This document shows positions 25,890 to 34,039 of a DNA stretch of 64,000 bases, piece after piece (position 1 is the first letter of the stretch; the number at the start of each line of letters is the position of its first letter). Under the pieces are notes generated by a model. It was given only the letters and a program-made list of their open reading frames with translations, was not told the DNA's origin and made no database searches. This stretch comes from Phycisphaeraceae bacterium (GTDB lineage Bacteria > Planctomycetota > Phycisphaerae > Phycisphaerales > UBA1924). The DNA is taken from positions 62,001 through 126,000 of the forward strand of contig JAHBXC010000002.1 in the NCBI GenBank assembly GCA_019636675.1. The letters run 5' to 3'. Both the position numbers and the translations under genes were made by a program.

Positions 25890-28800
25890 ATGGCGATGAG
25901 CCGACGATCGAAGAAGAGAGCGGCGATTCTGGTGGTGGCGATCGCGGGCCTTGCGCTCGGGGTGGGTGGGCTGTTCGTCGCTCGGACCGTGAGGCAGCAG
26001 AACCGGGCGCAGGCGGCGCTGGTCGACGGGCTGCAGGCGTACGAGAATCGCGATTACCTCGGCGCGACCGACAACCTGGGGCGCTACATCTCGCGCAACC
26101 GGGACGACGGTGAGATGATCCTCAAGTTCGTGGAGTCTCGTCGGCGCGTGCCGATGCCCAACGCGCGTCACCTGCAGATCGCGACGGACTGGGCCAGGAA
26201 CGCGGCGAGCGCGATGCCGGACGACCCGCGCCCGCTCGAGGCCCTGCTCACGCTGTACAGCGAGCGAGGTCTGGTCACGGAGTACATGGAGACCGCGGAC
26301 CGGCTGCTGCGCATCGACCCTCGCAACAAGGACGCGATGCTGGCGCGAGTGACCGGGTTCACGGTCCGCGGCGAGCTGGACGCGTCGTTCGAGGCCGCTC
26401 GCGCGTTCGCCGAGGCGCACCCGGACGATTGGCGCGGGCACGCGGCGATGGTGGACGTGATGCGACGGCGCGGCGACACACCGCAGGTGGTTCGTCGGTA
26501 CATCGACGCGATCGCCGAGCGCAAGCCCGACGACATCAACGTGGCGCTGCAGCAGGCGCGGGCGGCGCTGTTCGCGCGACAGCGCGAGGCGGCGACCACG
26601 ATCATGACGAGGGCTTCGACCCTGCGCGTGCCTGATTCTGAAACCCTTGCGCGGGTCATCGTGATGCTCGACGCGCTCGAACTGCGTTCGCTGGCCGACC
26701 GGATGCTGGAGCGCGAGGCCGACAACCTGGGCGACGACGCGCGGGTGGTGGCGATCGATCGCGCGTGGAAAGACGGGCGTGCGAGAGAAGCCGCGGACTT
26801 GGCGCGGCGCGCGATTGGCGGGCGTGACCTCGGCGCAGCCGGGGACAGCCTGGTCGGCTGGGGCGCGCTCGCGCTCACCGCGACGCGGACGCCCGAGGAC
26901 GACGCTCTCGCGGCGCGGTGCCTCGAGGAGCTGTCGCGTCGGAAGACCGACTCGTCCGTGCATTGGGTCGCGGTGCTGGCGGCGTCGAACGCGCTGGACG
27001 CGAACGACATCCCGGCGGCGCGGGAGCGGCTCGAGGAGGCGCGCTCGCTGATGCGCGGGTCGGGATTGCCTGACTTCATGCTGGGGCAGGTCGAGATGCG
27101 GATCGGCGACCGGCGCGGCGCGATCGCGCGCTGGCGATCGGTCGTTGAGCGGGATCCGCGGTGGCTCGCGGCCCGGCTGGCGCTCACGAGCGCGCTGCTG
27201 GATGACGGCGAGCTCCGCGAGGCGCAGGCCTCTGCGCTCGACGCGTTGCGTCTCGCGCCGGACCGGGTTGTGGTTGCGAGGATGTTCGCGCGCGCCACGG
27301 CGGCGCTGGCCGACGCCGAGACCCCAGACCGTGAGCTCCTGCGACTGGCGATCGACGCGATGCAGCAGCTGCTCGACCAGGGCGCCCCCGACCCGGGCGT
27401 CACGCTCTCGCTGCTGGCGCGTCTGAAAGCGGCGGACGGTGATCTGGAGGGCGCGCAGGCGCTCGTCGACCGGATCACGCGAGAGAAACTGGAGCTTCCC
27501 CCGGGCGACGCGCTCGCGCTCGCGTCGGCGGTGCAGCGTCGCGGCCTGCGCGGCGCAGAGGCGCTGCTGCAGTCCTCGCCGCAGGTCGCCGAGGACCCCG
27601 GCGTGCTCTACGCGCGGGCCATCCAGGCGGCGGCGGACAACCGCGTGGACGAGGGCAAGGCGCTGCTGCGAGGCGCGCTGGCGGGGCGCAGCGGGCCCGA
27701 GGCGCTGCCGTATGACCGCGCGCTCGCGCAGTATCTCGACGCGGTGCGTGATCCCGACGCGTTCGCGGCGTTGAAGCGCCTGAGCGACGCGAACCAGGCG
27801 AACCCCGACGTGCAGCGAGATCTTCTGCGATCGAACTCCGCGTGGCGCGACGAGGTTGCCGTGAAGAACGCGATCGACCGTCTCCGCGCGGCGCTGGGCG
27901 AGGCCTCGCCCAGCTGGCGCGTGTTCGAGGCGCGTCGACTGCTGACCTTCCGACCCGTGGAAACGAGCGCCGCGAGCGGCGGCGACCCGACGCAGGCGAA
28001 CGCGGCGCTGGTGGTGCAGCTGCTGGCGAGCGTCGTGCGCAACGACCCGGGGGACGCGCACGCCGCGGCTCTGCTCACTGAGGCGCATCTGCTGCTTGGC
28101 AGCCGCGACGCGGCGATCGGCGTCCTGTCGACCGCGGTGACGGCGAGCCCCGGCGAGCCGACGCTGTACCCGCGTCTGATCACGCTGCTGCAGGAGCGCG
28201 GGGACGCGGCGGCGGCTGCGCAGCGGCTGAATGACTTCCTCCAGATCCGAGATCTGTCGCCGGAGCTCCGGCGCACGCGCGCCGACCTGCTGCTCGCGCA
28301 GGGGATGTGGGCGCAGGCGCTTCCCGAGCTTGAGCAGATCGCGCTCTCTGGCGAGCCTGCGGACACGCTGCGTCTGGCGCGTGCGTATCTGCGTCAGGGA
28401 CGAGCCGCCGACGCGGAGCGCGTCTACGCGATGCTCGAGGGTCTGAACCCCCCGACGACGATCTCCGTCGTCGGCGTGGCGGAGTACTACATCGCCAAGG
28501 GCGAGCTCGGCCGGGCCGTGGCGATGCTCGATCGCATCCCCGAGAGCGAGCCGGCGGCGAGCCGAGCCCTGATCCGGGCCGATATTCTCGAGCGAGCCGG
28601 CCAGCCCGAGCGCGCCGAGCGGGAGCTCCGCGACGTCGCGGAAGCGGAGAACACGGGAGATGTGTGGCTGGCGCTCGCTCGTCATTATGTCCGTCGCGGC
28701 ATGATGGATGAAGGCAAGACCGCGGCGGACCGCGGCCTCGCGGTCGCGCCCAACGACCAGACGCTGCGCTCGCTCGCGGGCGGGCTCGCGATGGCGCGGG

Positions 28801-30143
28801 GCGATGAGCCGTCGGGCACGATCCGTCCCGACCAGCGCGGCGACGTGTCGGGCGGGCAGAACGCCGAGATGCGCACGCTCGCGGCGATCCAGGCCCTTCG
28901 CACGAACCCCGACAACATCGAGGGCTACATCACGATCCTTCGGGGCGTCATAGCGGACTTCCCGAGGTACTTCCCGGCGCGTCGCCTGCTGACGATCGCG
29001 CACGTGGAGCGTCTGGAGTTCGATCGCGCCACGGAGCAGGCGCGCGAAGCGATGCGCGTGCTGCCCGTCGACGCGGCCCCGGCGCAGCTGCTGACCGAGG
29101 TGCTGGCGACCCGCTCGCAGTTCGAGCTGAGCAGGGGGCTGCCGGACTCGAGCACCCGCTTCGCCGAGCAGGCCCTCGCGGCGGCGCGCGACTGGCGGAG
29201 CCGTTCGCTGGCCGACCCGTTCGACGCGGACTTCGCGATCGCGCAGTTGCTGGAGACGCTGAACAACCCGCGCGAGGCGCTGCGCGTTCTCGCGCCGTAC
29301 GAGGAGCGCCTGAAACTGGTCGGCCTCGACGCGGCGCCTCTTCAGGCGAGACTCTTCGCGAAGACCGGCCAGACCGAACGAGCCGAGGCGGCGCTCATGC
29401 CTCGCGCGACGACCGACGAGCAGTGGGCGACGGCGCACGCCGACACGGCGCGCGTGCTGTCGGCCGATCCTCGCGTGGTGCGCGACTGGCTGTCCCGGAG
29501 CGAGTCCTTCGTGGGGTCTTCGGTGCAGGGTCGACTGACCGTGGTGCAGGCGTGGTACGACCTGAGCCAGCGGACCAAGGATGACGCCGACCTGCGCCAG
29601 GCGGTGCGCGTGCTGCGAGGCATGACGCCCGAGGAGCGGCGCGGGCCGGGCGGTCTGATGCTGGCGACGATCTACGAGCTGCTCGGGGACAAGACGGAAG
29701 CGGAGGCCGCGTATCGCGAGGCGCTGCGGATGCTGCCCGACCAGCCGATCACGATGAACAACCTCTCGTACCTGCTCACGCAGCAGGGCGTGAAGCTGGA
29801 CGAGGCGGTGTCGCTGGCGCAGCGGGCGGTCGAGCTCGCCGAGCAGCAGGGGTTCCTCCCCACGCAGCGGGTGAACTTTCTCGACTCGCTGGGCGCCGCG
29901 CTCGAGAGAGCGGGCCGTTCGGCGGAAGCCGAGGCGGCGTATCGGAAGGGCTTGGCGCTGGAGCCGACGAACCGCATGCTGATGGTGGGTCTGGCGGAGA
30001 GCCTGGTCTCCCAGAGCAAGACGGCGGAGGCGGAGCGCGTGCTGAAGCAGGCCGAGGATTCGGGCCCGGTTCGTCGCGACGCGGACCCGCTGCGCAGCCG
30101 CATCGTCGCGGCGCGAGAGCGCCTCGCGGCTTCGGCGCGATGA
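25890..30143 (+). CDS. Giant membrane-anchored TPR protein (exosortase/PrsT-like)
   Basis: At 1417 residues this is the largest gene in the window. A basic N-terminus (MAMSRRSKKR) precedes one membrane helix at about residues 11-29. The rest is a long run of helical pairs typical of tetratricopeptide repeats (blocks such as LARAYLRQGRAADAERVYAML, read in pieces, and MNNLSYLLTQQGVKLDEAV near the C-terminus). Large TPR proteins of this kind (PrsT-type) accompany exosortase/EPS loci and are thought to scaffold export or outer-membrane passage. The start ATG lies four bases after the sugar transferase stop. No enzymatic motif is visible. Confidence 0.78.
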   Translation: MAMSRRSKKRAAILVVAIAGLALGVGGLFVARTVRQQNRAQAALVDGLQAYENRDYLGATDNLGRYISRNRDDGEMILKFVESRRRVPMPNARHLQIATDWARNAASAMPDDPRPLEALLTLYSERGLVTEYMETADRLLRIDPRNKDAMLARVTGFTVRGELDASFEAARAFAEAHPDDWRGHAAMVDVMRRRGDTPQVVRRYIDAIAERKPDDINVALQQARAALFARQREAATTIMTRASTLRVPDSETLARVIVMLDALELRSLADRMLEREADNLGDDARVVAIDRAWKDGRAREAADLARRAIGGRDLGAAGDSLVGWGALALTATRTPEDDALAARCLEELSRRKTDSSVHWVAVLAASNALDANDIPAARERLEEARSLMRGSGLPDFMLGQVEMRIGDRRGAIARWRSVVERDPRWLAARLALTSALLDDGELREAQASALDALRLAPDRVVVARMFARATAALADAETPDRELLRLAIDAMQQLLDQGAPDPGVTLSLLARLKAADGDLEGAQALVDRITREKLELPPGDALALASAVQRRGLRGAEALLQSSPQVAEDPGVLYARAIQAAADNRVDEGKALLRGALAGRSGPEALPYDRALAQYLDAVRDPDAFAALKRLSDANQANPDVQRDLLRSNSAWRDEVAVKNAIDRLRAALGEASPSWRVFEARRLLTFRPVETSAASGGDPTQANAALVVQLLASVVRNDPGDAHAAALLTEAHLLLGSRDAAIGVLSTAVTASPGEPTLYPRLITLLQERGDAAAAAQRLNDFLQIRDLSPELRRTRADLLLAQGMWAQALPELEQIALSGEPADTLRLARAYLRQGRAADAERVYAMLEGLNPPTTISVVGVAEYYIAKGELGRAVAMLDRIPESEPAASRALIRADILERAGQPERAERELRDVAEAENTGDVWLALARHYVRRGMMDEGKTAADRGLAVAPNDQTLRSLAGGLAMARGDEPSGTIRPDQRGDVSGGQNAEMRTLAAIQALRTNPDNIEGYITILRGVIADFPRYFPARRLLTIAHVERLEFDRATEQAREAMRVLPVDAAPAQLLTEVLATRSQFELSRGLPDSSTRFAEQALAAARDWRSRSLADPFDADFAIAQLLETLNNPREALRVLAPYEERLKLVGLDAAPLQARLFAKTGQTERAEAALMPRATTDEQWATAHADTARVLSADPRVVRDWLSRSESFVGSSVQGRLTVVQAWYDLSQRTKDDADLRQAVRVLRGMTPEERRGPGGLMLATIYELLGDKTEAEAAYREALRMLPDQPITMNNLSYLLTQQGVKLDEAVSLAQRAVELAEQQGFLPTQRVNFLDSLGAALERAGRSAEAEAAYRKGLALEPTNRMLMVGLAESLVSQSKTAEAERVLKQAEDSGPVRRDADPLRSRIVAARERLAASAR

Positions 30144-30186
30144 TGTACGACACACGGATCACACCACGGACACGGAGCCGACCTTC

Positions 30187-30954
30187 ATGAAGGGCGTCAT
30201 TCTCGCTGGTGGTCTGGGTTCTCGACTGAGGCCCCTGACCCTCGTCACCAACAAGCACCTGCTGCCGGTCTACGACCGGCCCATGATCTATTACCCGATC
30301 CAGTGCCTGCTGAACGCCGGGATCAACGAGATCCTGCTCGTCACCGGGGGCGAGCACGCCGGCGACTTCCTCAAGCTGCTCGGCAACGGGAAGGGCCTGG
30401 GCATCAAGGAGCTCCACTACACCTATCAGGAGGGCGAGGGCGGGATCGCCGAGGCGCTCAAGCTCGCGGAGGACTTCGCCGAGGGCGGCAAGGTCGCGGT
30501 CGTTCTGGGCGACAACATCATCGAGAAGAACATCCGCCCGGCGGTCGGGGACTTCTTCAGCCAGCGGAGCGGCGCCAAGATCCTCGTCAAGGAGGTCCCC
30601 GACCCGCATCGCTTCGGTGTCGCGGAGACCGACGGCGACCGGATCGTGCGCATCGTCGAGAAACCCAAGGAGCCCAAGAGCAACCTCGCGGTGACCGGCA
30701 TCTATTTCTATGACAACGATGTCTTCGACATCGCTAAGACGCTCAAGCCCAGCTCTCGCGGCGAGTTGGAGATCACCGATGTCAACAACCACTACATCGA
30801 GCGCGGCGACCTGAGCTACGACATCCTCGAGGGTTGGTGGACCGACGCCGGGACCTTCGAGAGTCTTCATCGCGCGAGCTGTCTGGTCGCGGAAGGGGGG
30901 GCGAACCACCCCTCCCCCGGCGCCGGGGCCCCGGCCAGGGCGTCGGCCCGGTGA
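30187..30954 (+). CDS. rmlA: Glucose-1-phosphate thymidylyltransferase (RmlA-like, short form)
   Basis: A 255-residue sugar nucleotidyltransferase beginning KGVILAGGLGSRLRPLTLVT with NKHLLPVYDRPMIYYP, the classical RmlA signature. VVLGDNIIEKN, VEKPKEPKSNLAVTGIYFYD and LEGWWTDAGTFESL follow. It makes dTDP-glucose, the precursor of dTDP-rhamnose. It is shorter than proteobacterial RmlA (about 290) and lacks most of the C-terminal dimerisation region, as in the short archaeal and Gram-positive forms. The last 20 residues are low-complexity. It closes the plus-strand polysaccharide locus; rmlB and rmlD lie 9-11 kb away on the other strand. Confidence 0.85.
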   Translation: MKGVILAGGLGSRLRPLTLVTNKHLLPVYDRPMIYYPIQCLLNAGINEILLVTGGEHAGDFLKLLGNGKGLGIKELHYTYQEGEGGIAEALKLAEDFAEGGKVAVVLGDNIIEKNIRPAVGDFFSQRSGAKILVKEVPDPHRFGVAETDGDRIVRIVEKPKEPKSNLAVTGIYFYDNDVFDIAKTLKPSSRGELEITDVNNHYIERGDLSYDILEGWWTDAGTFESLHRASCLVAEGGANHPSPGAGAPARASAR

Positions 30955-31077
30955 ACGCCCAAGGGAACGCCGGCAGGACCGACACAGGGCGCCCCCGTTC
31001 AAGGACGCCCCGGTTACCCAGTGTGACGGCTGTACCCGGGAAACCCCCTAAATGTTGTCTGAGAGGGTGGTTGTGAG

Positions 31078-31106
31078 TTGGGCCCACCCAGAATCCGTGG
31101 TATCAT
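31078..31106 (+). promoter_or_regulatory. Sigma70-like promoter of the first array gene
   Basis: TTGGGC at 31078-31083 and TATCAT at 31101-31106 are separated by 17 bases, about 100 bases ahead of the ATG at 31210. The call is by pattern only. Confidence 0.45.
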
Positions 31107-31148
31107 CGTGTCGGGATCGGGCGTGCGAATGCATGTCCTGAATCAACG

Positions 31149-31174
31149 ACCTCGGGCTTTGGAACAGCCCGGGT
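31149..31174 (+). promoter_or_regulatory. 5' UTR hairpin
   Basis: CGGGCT (31153-31158) pairs with AGCCCG (31166-31171). The stem is extended by ACC/GGT outside a one-base bulge. It lies in the transcribed leader about 20 bases upstream of the SD (GGAAAGAGGG, 31195-31204). No U-tract follows. Confidence 0.4.
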
Positions 31175-31209
31175 GATGGATGAGAGAGATACACGGAAAG
31201 AGGGTTTTT

Positions 31210-31854
31210 ATGGTTAAGAACTTTGTATGCACCGCTGGCGCTCTGGCGCTGACCGCTGGCCTCGCGTCTGCCGCGGGGATCATGCAGCTCGATGTCAACA
31301 GCCTCAACGCGCAGGCGCTGGACTCGGGCGGCAACACCACGGTGTTCGGAGGCACCACGCACACCGGCGCGATCCGGCTGTCGCACTCGATCAATTCGAG
31401 TCTGACCGAGGTTCTCCTCAACAGCGTTGGGCAGAATATCGCGTCGGGCCAGCTCGCGACCTTCACCGGCACCATCAACATGGTTCTGGGTCAGGTCACC
31501 GGCGGCAGTTTCGCGCTGACCCTGAATAACACCGACACCTTCACGACGAACATCATGAGCGGTTTCGGTCAGGTGAACACCCAGGCCGGTCAGGGCTTCA
31601 GCGTTGACGGCCTGACCTTCAACGGCGTGTTCAGCAGCACGACCTTCGCGGGCGTCAATATCGCCCCGTGGTTCAACACCCAGCCCCTGGACGGCTCGTT
31701 CATCAACTTCGCCTTCAACCCCAACGCGAACGGGTTTGACTCCGACGCGGATGTCGACATCTTCCTCCGCACGGGCATCATCCCCACCCCGCTCGCGGGC
31801 GGGATGGCCGGCCTTGGCCTGTTCGGTCTGGCGGCCCGTCGTCGTCGCGCGTAA
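31210..31854 (+). CDS. Secreted sorting-tail protein, array family A, copy 1
   Basis: A 214-residue protein with a signal peptide (core TAGALALTAGLASA, cleavage near residue 19). The mature part begins IMQLDVNSLNAQALDSGG and has the family A blocks HTGAIRLS, VNTQAGQGFSVDGLTFNGVF and WFNTQPLDGSFINFAFNPNA. The C-terminus is IPTPLAGG, a hydrophobic helix and LAARRRRA, a PEP-CTERM-like sorting tail. The exosortase at 20606 would process it and deliver it to the envelope or EPS. The ATG at 31210 has an SD and gives a clean signal peptide; an in-frame ATG at 31180 is less likely. An intrinsic terminator follows. Function of the mature domain is unknown. Confidence 0.85.
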   Translation: MVKNFVCTAGALALTAGLASAAGIMQLDVNSLNAQALDSGGNTTVFGGTTHTGAIRLSHSINSSLTEVLLNSVGQNIASGQLATFTGTINMVLGQVTGGSFALTLNNTDTFTTNIMSGFGQVNTQAGQGFSVDGLTFNGVFSSTTFAGVNIAPWFNTQPLDGSFINFAFNPNANGFDSDADVDIFLRTGIIPTPLAGGMAGLGLFGLAARRRRA

Positions 31855-31892
31855 GTCGTTCGGAGAGCCGAACTTCAGTTCAAATGCTTCCT

Positions 31893-31931
31893 GCAGGGCC
31901 CCGTGTGATCGCGGGGCCCTGCTTCGTTTTT
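31893..31931 (+). terminator. Intrinsic terminator after array copy 1
   Basis: An 11-base-pair stem (31893-31903 with 31912-31922) around an eight-base loop is followed by TTCGTTTTT. Confidence 0.9.
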
Positions 31932-32062
31932 GATCCGGACACGGGCGCCCATCGTTGAGTCTGAGCAACGGGCCGAAGCGTGGGTGGAATCCCGGATTTC
32001 GGGAGTCCTTTGCCAGACGCCCCCTAGAAAACCCTTGTTCTACAGAATTCCCAGTTTTCGTC

Positions 32063-32090
32063 TTGGGACGGCGGCAACTTATGGTACCAT
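32063..32090 (+). promoter_or_regulatory. Sigma70-like promoter of array copy 2
   Basis: TTGGGA (32063-32068) and TACCAT (32085-32090) are spaced by 16 bases. Transcription would start near 32097, just ahead of the leader hairpin. Confidence 0.45.
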
Positions 32091-32123
32091 AACTGGGTCA
32101 GAGGTTGCGATCACGGTTCGAAC

Positions 32124-32169
32124 GCGGTCATGAACATGGGGAGCGGCTTCGCCGCGGTGTTCTGATCGC
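32124..32169 (+). promoter_or_regulatory. Structured 5' UTR element of array copy 2
   Basis: A nested hairpin. Outer stem GCGGTCA/TGATCGC (32124-32130 with 32163-32169), middle GAACA/TGTTC (32132-32136 with 32158-32162) and inner GCGGC-TTC-GCCGC (32143-32155). It ends five bases before the SD. The middle of the element, GAACATGGGG...GCGGCT...GCCGC...GTTCT, is shared with the leader of copy 3. Confidence 0.55.
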
Positions 32170-32186
32170 TCTTAGGAGGTGAAGAC

Positions 32187-32819
32187 ATGACTGGGAAATT
32201 GTGCGCAGTGATTGCGGCGGGACTTGCCGCTACGGCTCTTCCGGCGACTGGAGGGATCCTCCAGCTCGACATCAATTCGGTTGCCGCGCAGGCGTTTGGG
32301 CCTGCGGGCGGCGCTGGCCCGTTCGGTGGCGTGGGCCACACCGGGTCCGTGCATCTGTCGTCGAACGCGAACACGAGTCTCGCGGAGATCCTTCTGGACG
32401 GCGTGTCGCAGAATGTCGCCCCGAACCAGCTGCAGTCCTTCAACGGCATCATCAATCTCGTCGGCGGCAATGTTGTCGGCGGGAGTTTCTCGATGACCGT
32501 CGTGGGCGGCGCGACCTTCACCACGCAGATCCAGAATGGGGCCGGTCAGGTCAACACTCAGGCGGGTCAGGGATTCCGCATCGATGGCCTGCTCACCTCG
32601 GCGCTGTTCAGCTCCGACCCCTTCGCGGGTGTCGCGATCACGCCCTGGTTCAACGCGCAGCCCCTCGACGGCTCGTTCCTGAACTTCTCCTTCAGCCCCA
32701 ATGCCAACGGGTTTGACGGGGACACCAGCGTCGACATCTTCCTGATCCCCACGCCCGGCGCGGTGGGGGTTCTGGGTGTCGCGATCGCCGGCCTGGCCGG
32801 GCGTCGTCGGCGCGGGTGA
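32187..32819 (+). CDS. Secreted sorting-tail protein, array family A, copy 2
   Basis: A 210-residue paralog of copy 1. The signal peptide is short (cleavage near TGG at residues 20-22) and mature sequence starts ILQLDINSVAAQAFGPAG. Shared blocks are VGHTGSVHLSSNANTSLAEI, VNTQAGQGFRIDGLL and WFNAQPLDGSFLNFSFSPNA. The tail is IPTPGAVG, a hydrophobic helix and LAGRRRRG. AGGAGGTGA, the best SD in the window, stands five bases before the ATG. It is monocistronic, with its own promoter and terminator. Expected location is the cell envelope or EPS after exosortase processing; the molecular role is unknown. Confidence 0.85.
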   Translation: MTGKLCAVIAAGLAATALPATGGILQLDINSVAAQAFGPAGGAGPFGGVGHTGSVHLSSNANTSLAEILLDGVSQNVAPNQLQSFNGIINLVGGNVVGGSFSMTVVGGATFTTQIQNGAGQVNTQAGQGFRIDGLLTSALFSSDPFAGVAITPWFNAQPLDGSFLNFSFSPNANGFDGDTSVDIFLIPTPGAVGVLGVAIAGLAGRRRRG

Positions 32820-32860
32820 GGCGGGCGCAGGCCCTCTTTCCACATCCAACGGTTTCTTTG

Positions 32861-32892
32861 GCCCCGAGTCGCATCTCGGGGCATTTTTTTTT
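32861..32892 (+). terminator. Intrinsic terminator after array copy 2
   Basis: GCCCCGAG (32861-32868) pairs with CTCGGGGC (32875-32882) and is followed by A and nine T. Confidence 0.93.
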
Positions 32893-33060
32893 GTCACGAC
32901 CTGATCGGTTTGTGTCAGGAAGTATCCTGATCCATCGATCCGGTTCGTCGCCGGGGGATTCTCGTGTTTTTGTGAAAAGCATCGTTTTTGCGCTTCCCGA
33001 AGATGGGGGTGCCCGTGTATCCTGCTCTCACACGTCACCCGGCCGCGAGGCCACAACAAG

Positions 33061-33112
33061 TCTCGGTCGAGAACATGGGGTTGCGGCTCTGCCGCAGCGT
33101 TCTCGGGCGAGA
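33061..33112 (+). promoter_or_regulatory. Structured 5' UTR element of array copy 3
   Basis: A nested hairpin like that of copy 2. Inner TGCGGC/GCCGCA (33082-33087 with 33091-33096), middle CGAGAAC/GTTCTCG (33068-33074 with 33099-33105) and outer TCTCG/CGAGA (33061-33065 with 33108-33112). The outer pairs differ from copy 2 yet stay complementary, which favours a real RNA structure. The SD begins at 33117. Confidence 0.55.
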
Positions 33113-33128
33113 TGCAGGAGGAGAGAGA

Positions 33129-33773
33129 ATGACCACGGGCTTGAAGTTCGTCGCGGTTGCCGCGACCGCATTCGTGTCCAGCACTGCGCTGGCGGGCATT
33201 TTGCACCTTGATGTGAACGCGCTGCGCGTCCAGACACTCGGCGCGACCGGCGGGCCGAGCGCCTTCGGCGGCCTGAATCACACCGGCGCGCTGCAGCTCA
33301 GCAGCGGCGTCAACTCGCAGCTCGCCGACCTGTTCTTCGACGGCGTGCAGCAGAACATCGCGTTCGGCCAGCTCCAGTCGTTCACCGGGACGATCAACCT
33401 GGTCAACGGCGGCGTGACCGGCGGCAGCTTCGCCATGACGCTGAACAACGGCGACACGTTCAACACGAGCGTGCAGGGCGGCATCGGCCAGGTCGCCAAC
33501 CAGATCCTGCCCGGCGGCGTGCAGGGCTTCTCCATCGACGGCCTGACCTTCGGCGGCGTCTTCAGCGGCAGCATGTTTGCCGGCGCTGACATCACCCCGT
33601 GGTTCAACGCGCAGCCCCTCGCCGGCTCGTTCATCAACTTCGGGTTCAACCCGAACTCGAGCGGGTTCGACGCCGGCGCCGACCTGGACATCTTCCTCGT
33701 GCCGACCCCGGCCGCTGGTGGTGTCCTGGGCATCGCGATGCTCGGCTTCGGCACGCGTCGTCGCCGCGCCTGA
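33129..33773 (+). CDS. Secreted sorting-tail protein, array family A, copy 3
   Basis: A 214-residue family A paralog. The signal peptide (core VAVAATAFVSSTALA) is followed by ILHLDVNALRVQTLG. FGGLNHTGALQLSSGVNSQL, LPGGVQGFSIDGLTFGGVF and WFNAQPLAGSFINFGFNPN match copies 1, 2 and 7. The tail is VPTPAAGG, a hydrophobic helix and TRRRRA. The insertion GQVANQILPGGVQGF is shared with copy 7 and replaces the VNTQAGQGF form of copies 1 and 2, so copies 3 and 7 form a subgroup. It has its own SD and terminator. Longer in-frame starts are rejected because they lack a signal peptide. Confidence 0.85.
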   Translation: MTTGLKFVAVAATAFVSSTALAGILHLDVNALRVQTLGATGGPSAFGGLNHTGALQLSSGVNSQLADLFFDGVQQNIAFGQLQSFTGTINLVNGGVTGGSFAMTLNNGDTFNTSVQGGIGQVANQILPGGVQGFSIDGLTFGGVFSGSMFAGADITPWFNAQPLAGSFINFGFNPNSSGFDAGADLDIFLVPTPAAGGVLGIAMLGFGTRRRRA

Positions 33774-33804
33774 GCCCGGCCTGAACCGATCGGATATCTC
33801 CTCC

Positions 33805-33842
33805 GCAAAGCACGGCGTCCATCGCCGCGCTTTGCATTTTTG
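33805..33842 (+). terminator. Intrinsic terminator after array copy 3
   Basis: A 13-position stem with one mismatch (33805-33817 with 33823-33835) is followed by ATTTTT. Confidence 0.85.
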
Positions 33843-34039
33843 AGATCTCGTCCCCGTGCTTTCACTGGCCCGGGGAAGCGTGTGATCTCGATGCGCGTCG
33901 CGCCGCGAAGGGCGCGAAGGGTGTGCGTCGTGGTAGGGTGTTTTCGGCAGCGCGCGCGCCGGGCGGTGTCCGGCGCGCCGCGCTGAGGGGAGACGCCGCG
34001 CCGCACAGGGCTCGGTGGTCTCGAGGCGGAGGATCAGCC

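Larger units (their letters stand above)
31855..32186 (+). other. Intergenic region between array copies 1 and 2
   Basis: The 332 bases hold the terminator of copy 1, a sigma70-like promoter, a long 5' UTR hairpin and the strong SD AGGAGGTGA (32174-32182) of copy 2. No additional gene is seen. Confidence 0.6.
32820..33128 (+). other. Intergenic region between array copies 2 and 3
   Basis: It holds the terminator of copy 2, a -10-like TATCCT at 33018-33023 without a well-spaced -35, the leader hairpin and the SD (GGAGGAG, 33117-33123) of copy 3. No extra gene is seen. Confidence 0.55.

Noticed and set aside
25848..30155. A 1435-codon minus-strand open frame opposite the TPR gene
   Set aside because: Its translation is Arg/His-rich low-complexity with no domain, the typical antisense shadow of a high-GC gene; the plus-strand TPR repeats are convincing.
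33954..33978. Strong GC hairpin upstream of array copy 4 as a terminator
   Set aside because: No T-run follows it, and the terminator of copy 3 is already present at 33805-33842; it lies in the copy 4 leader.
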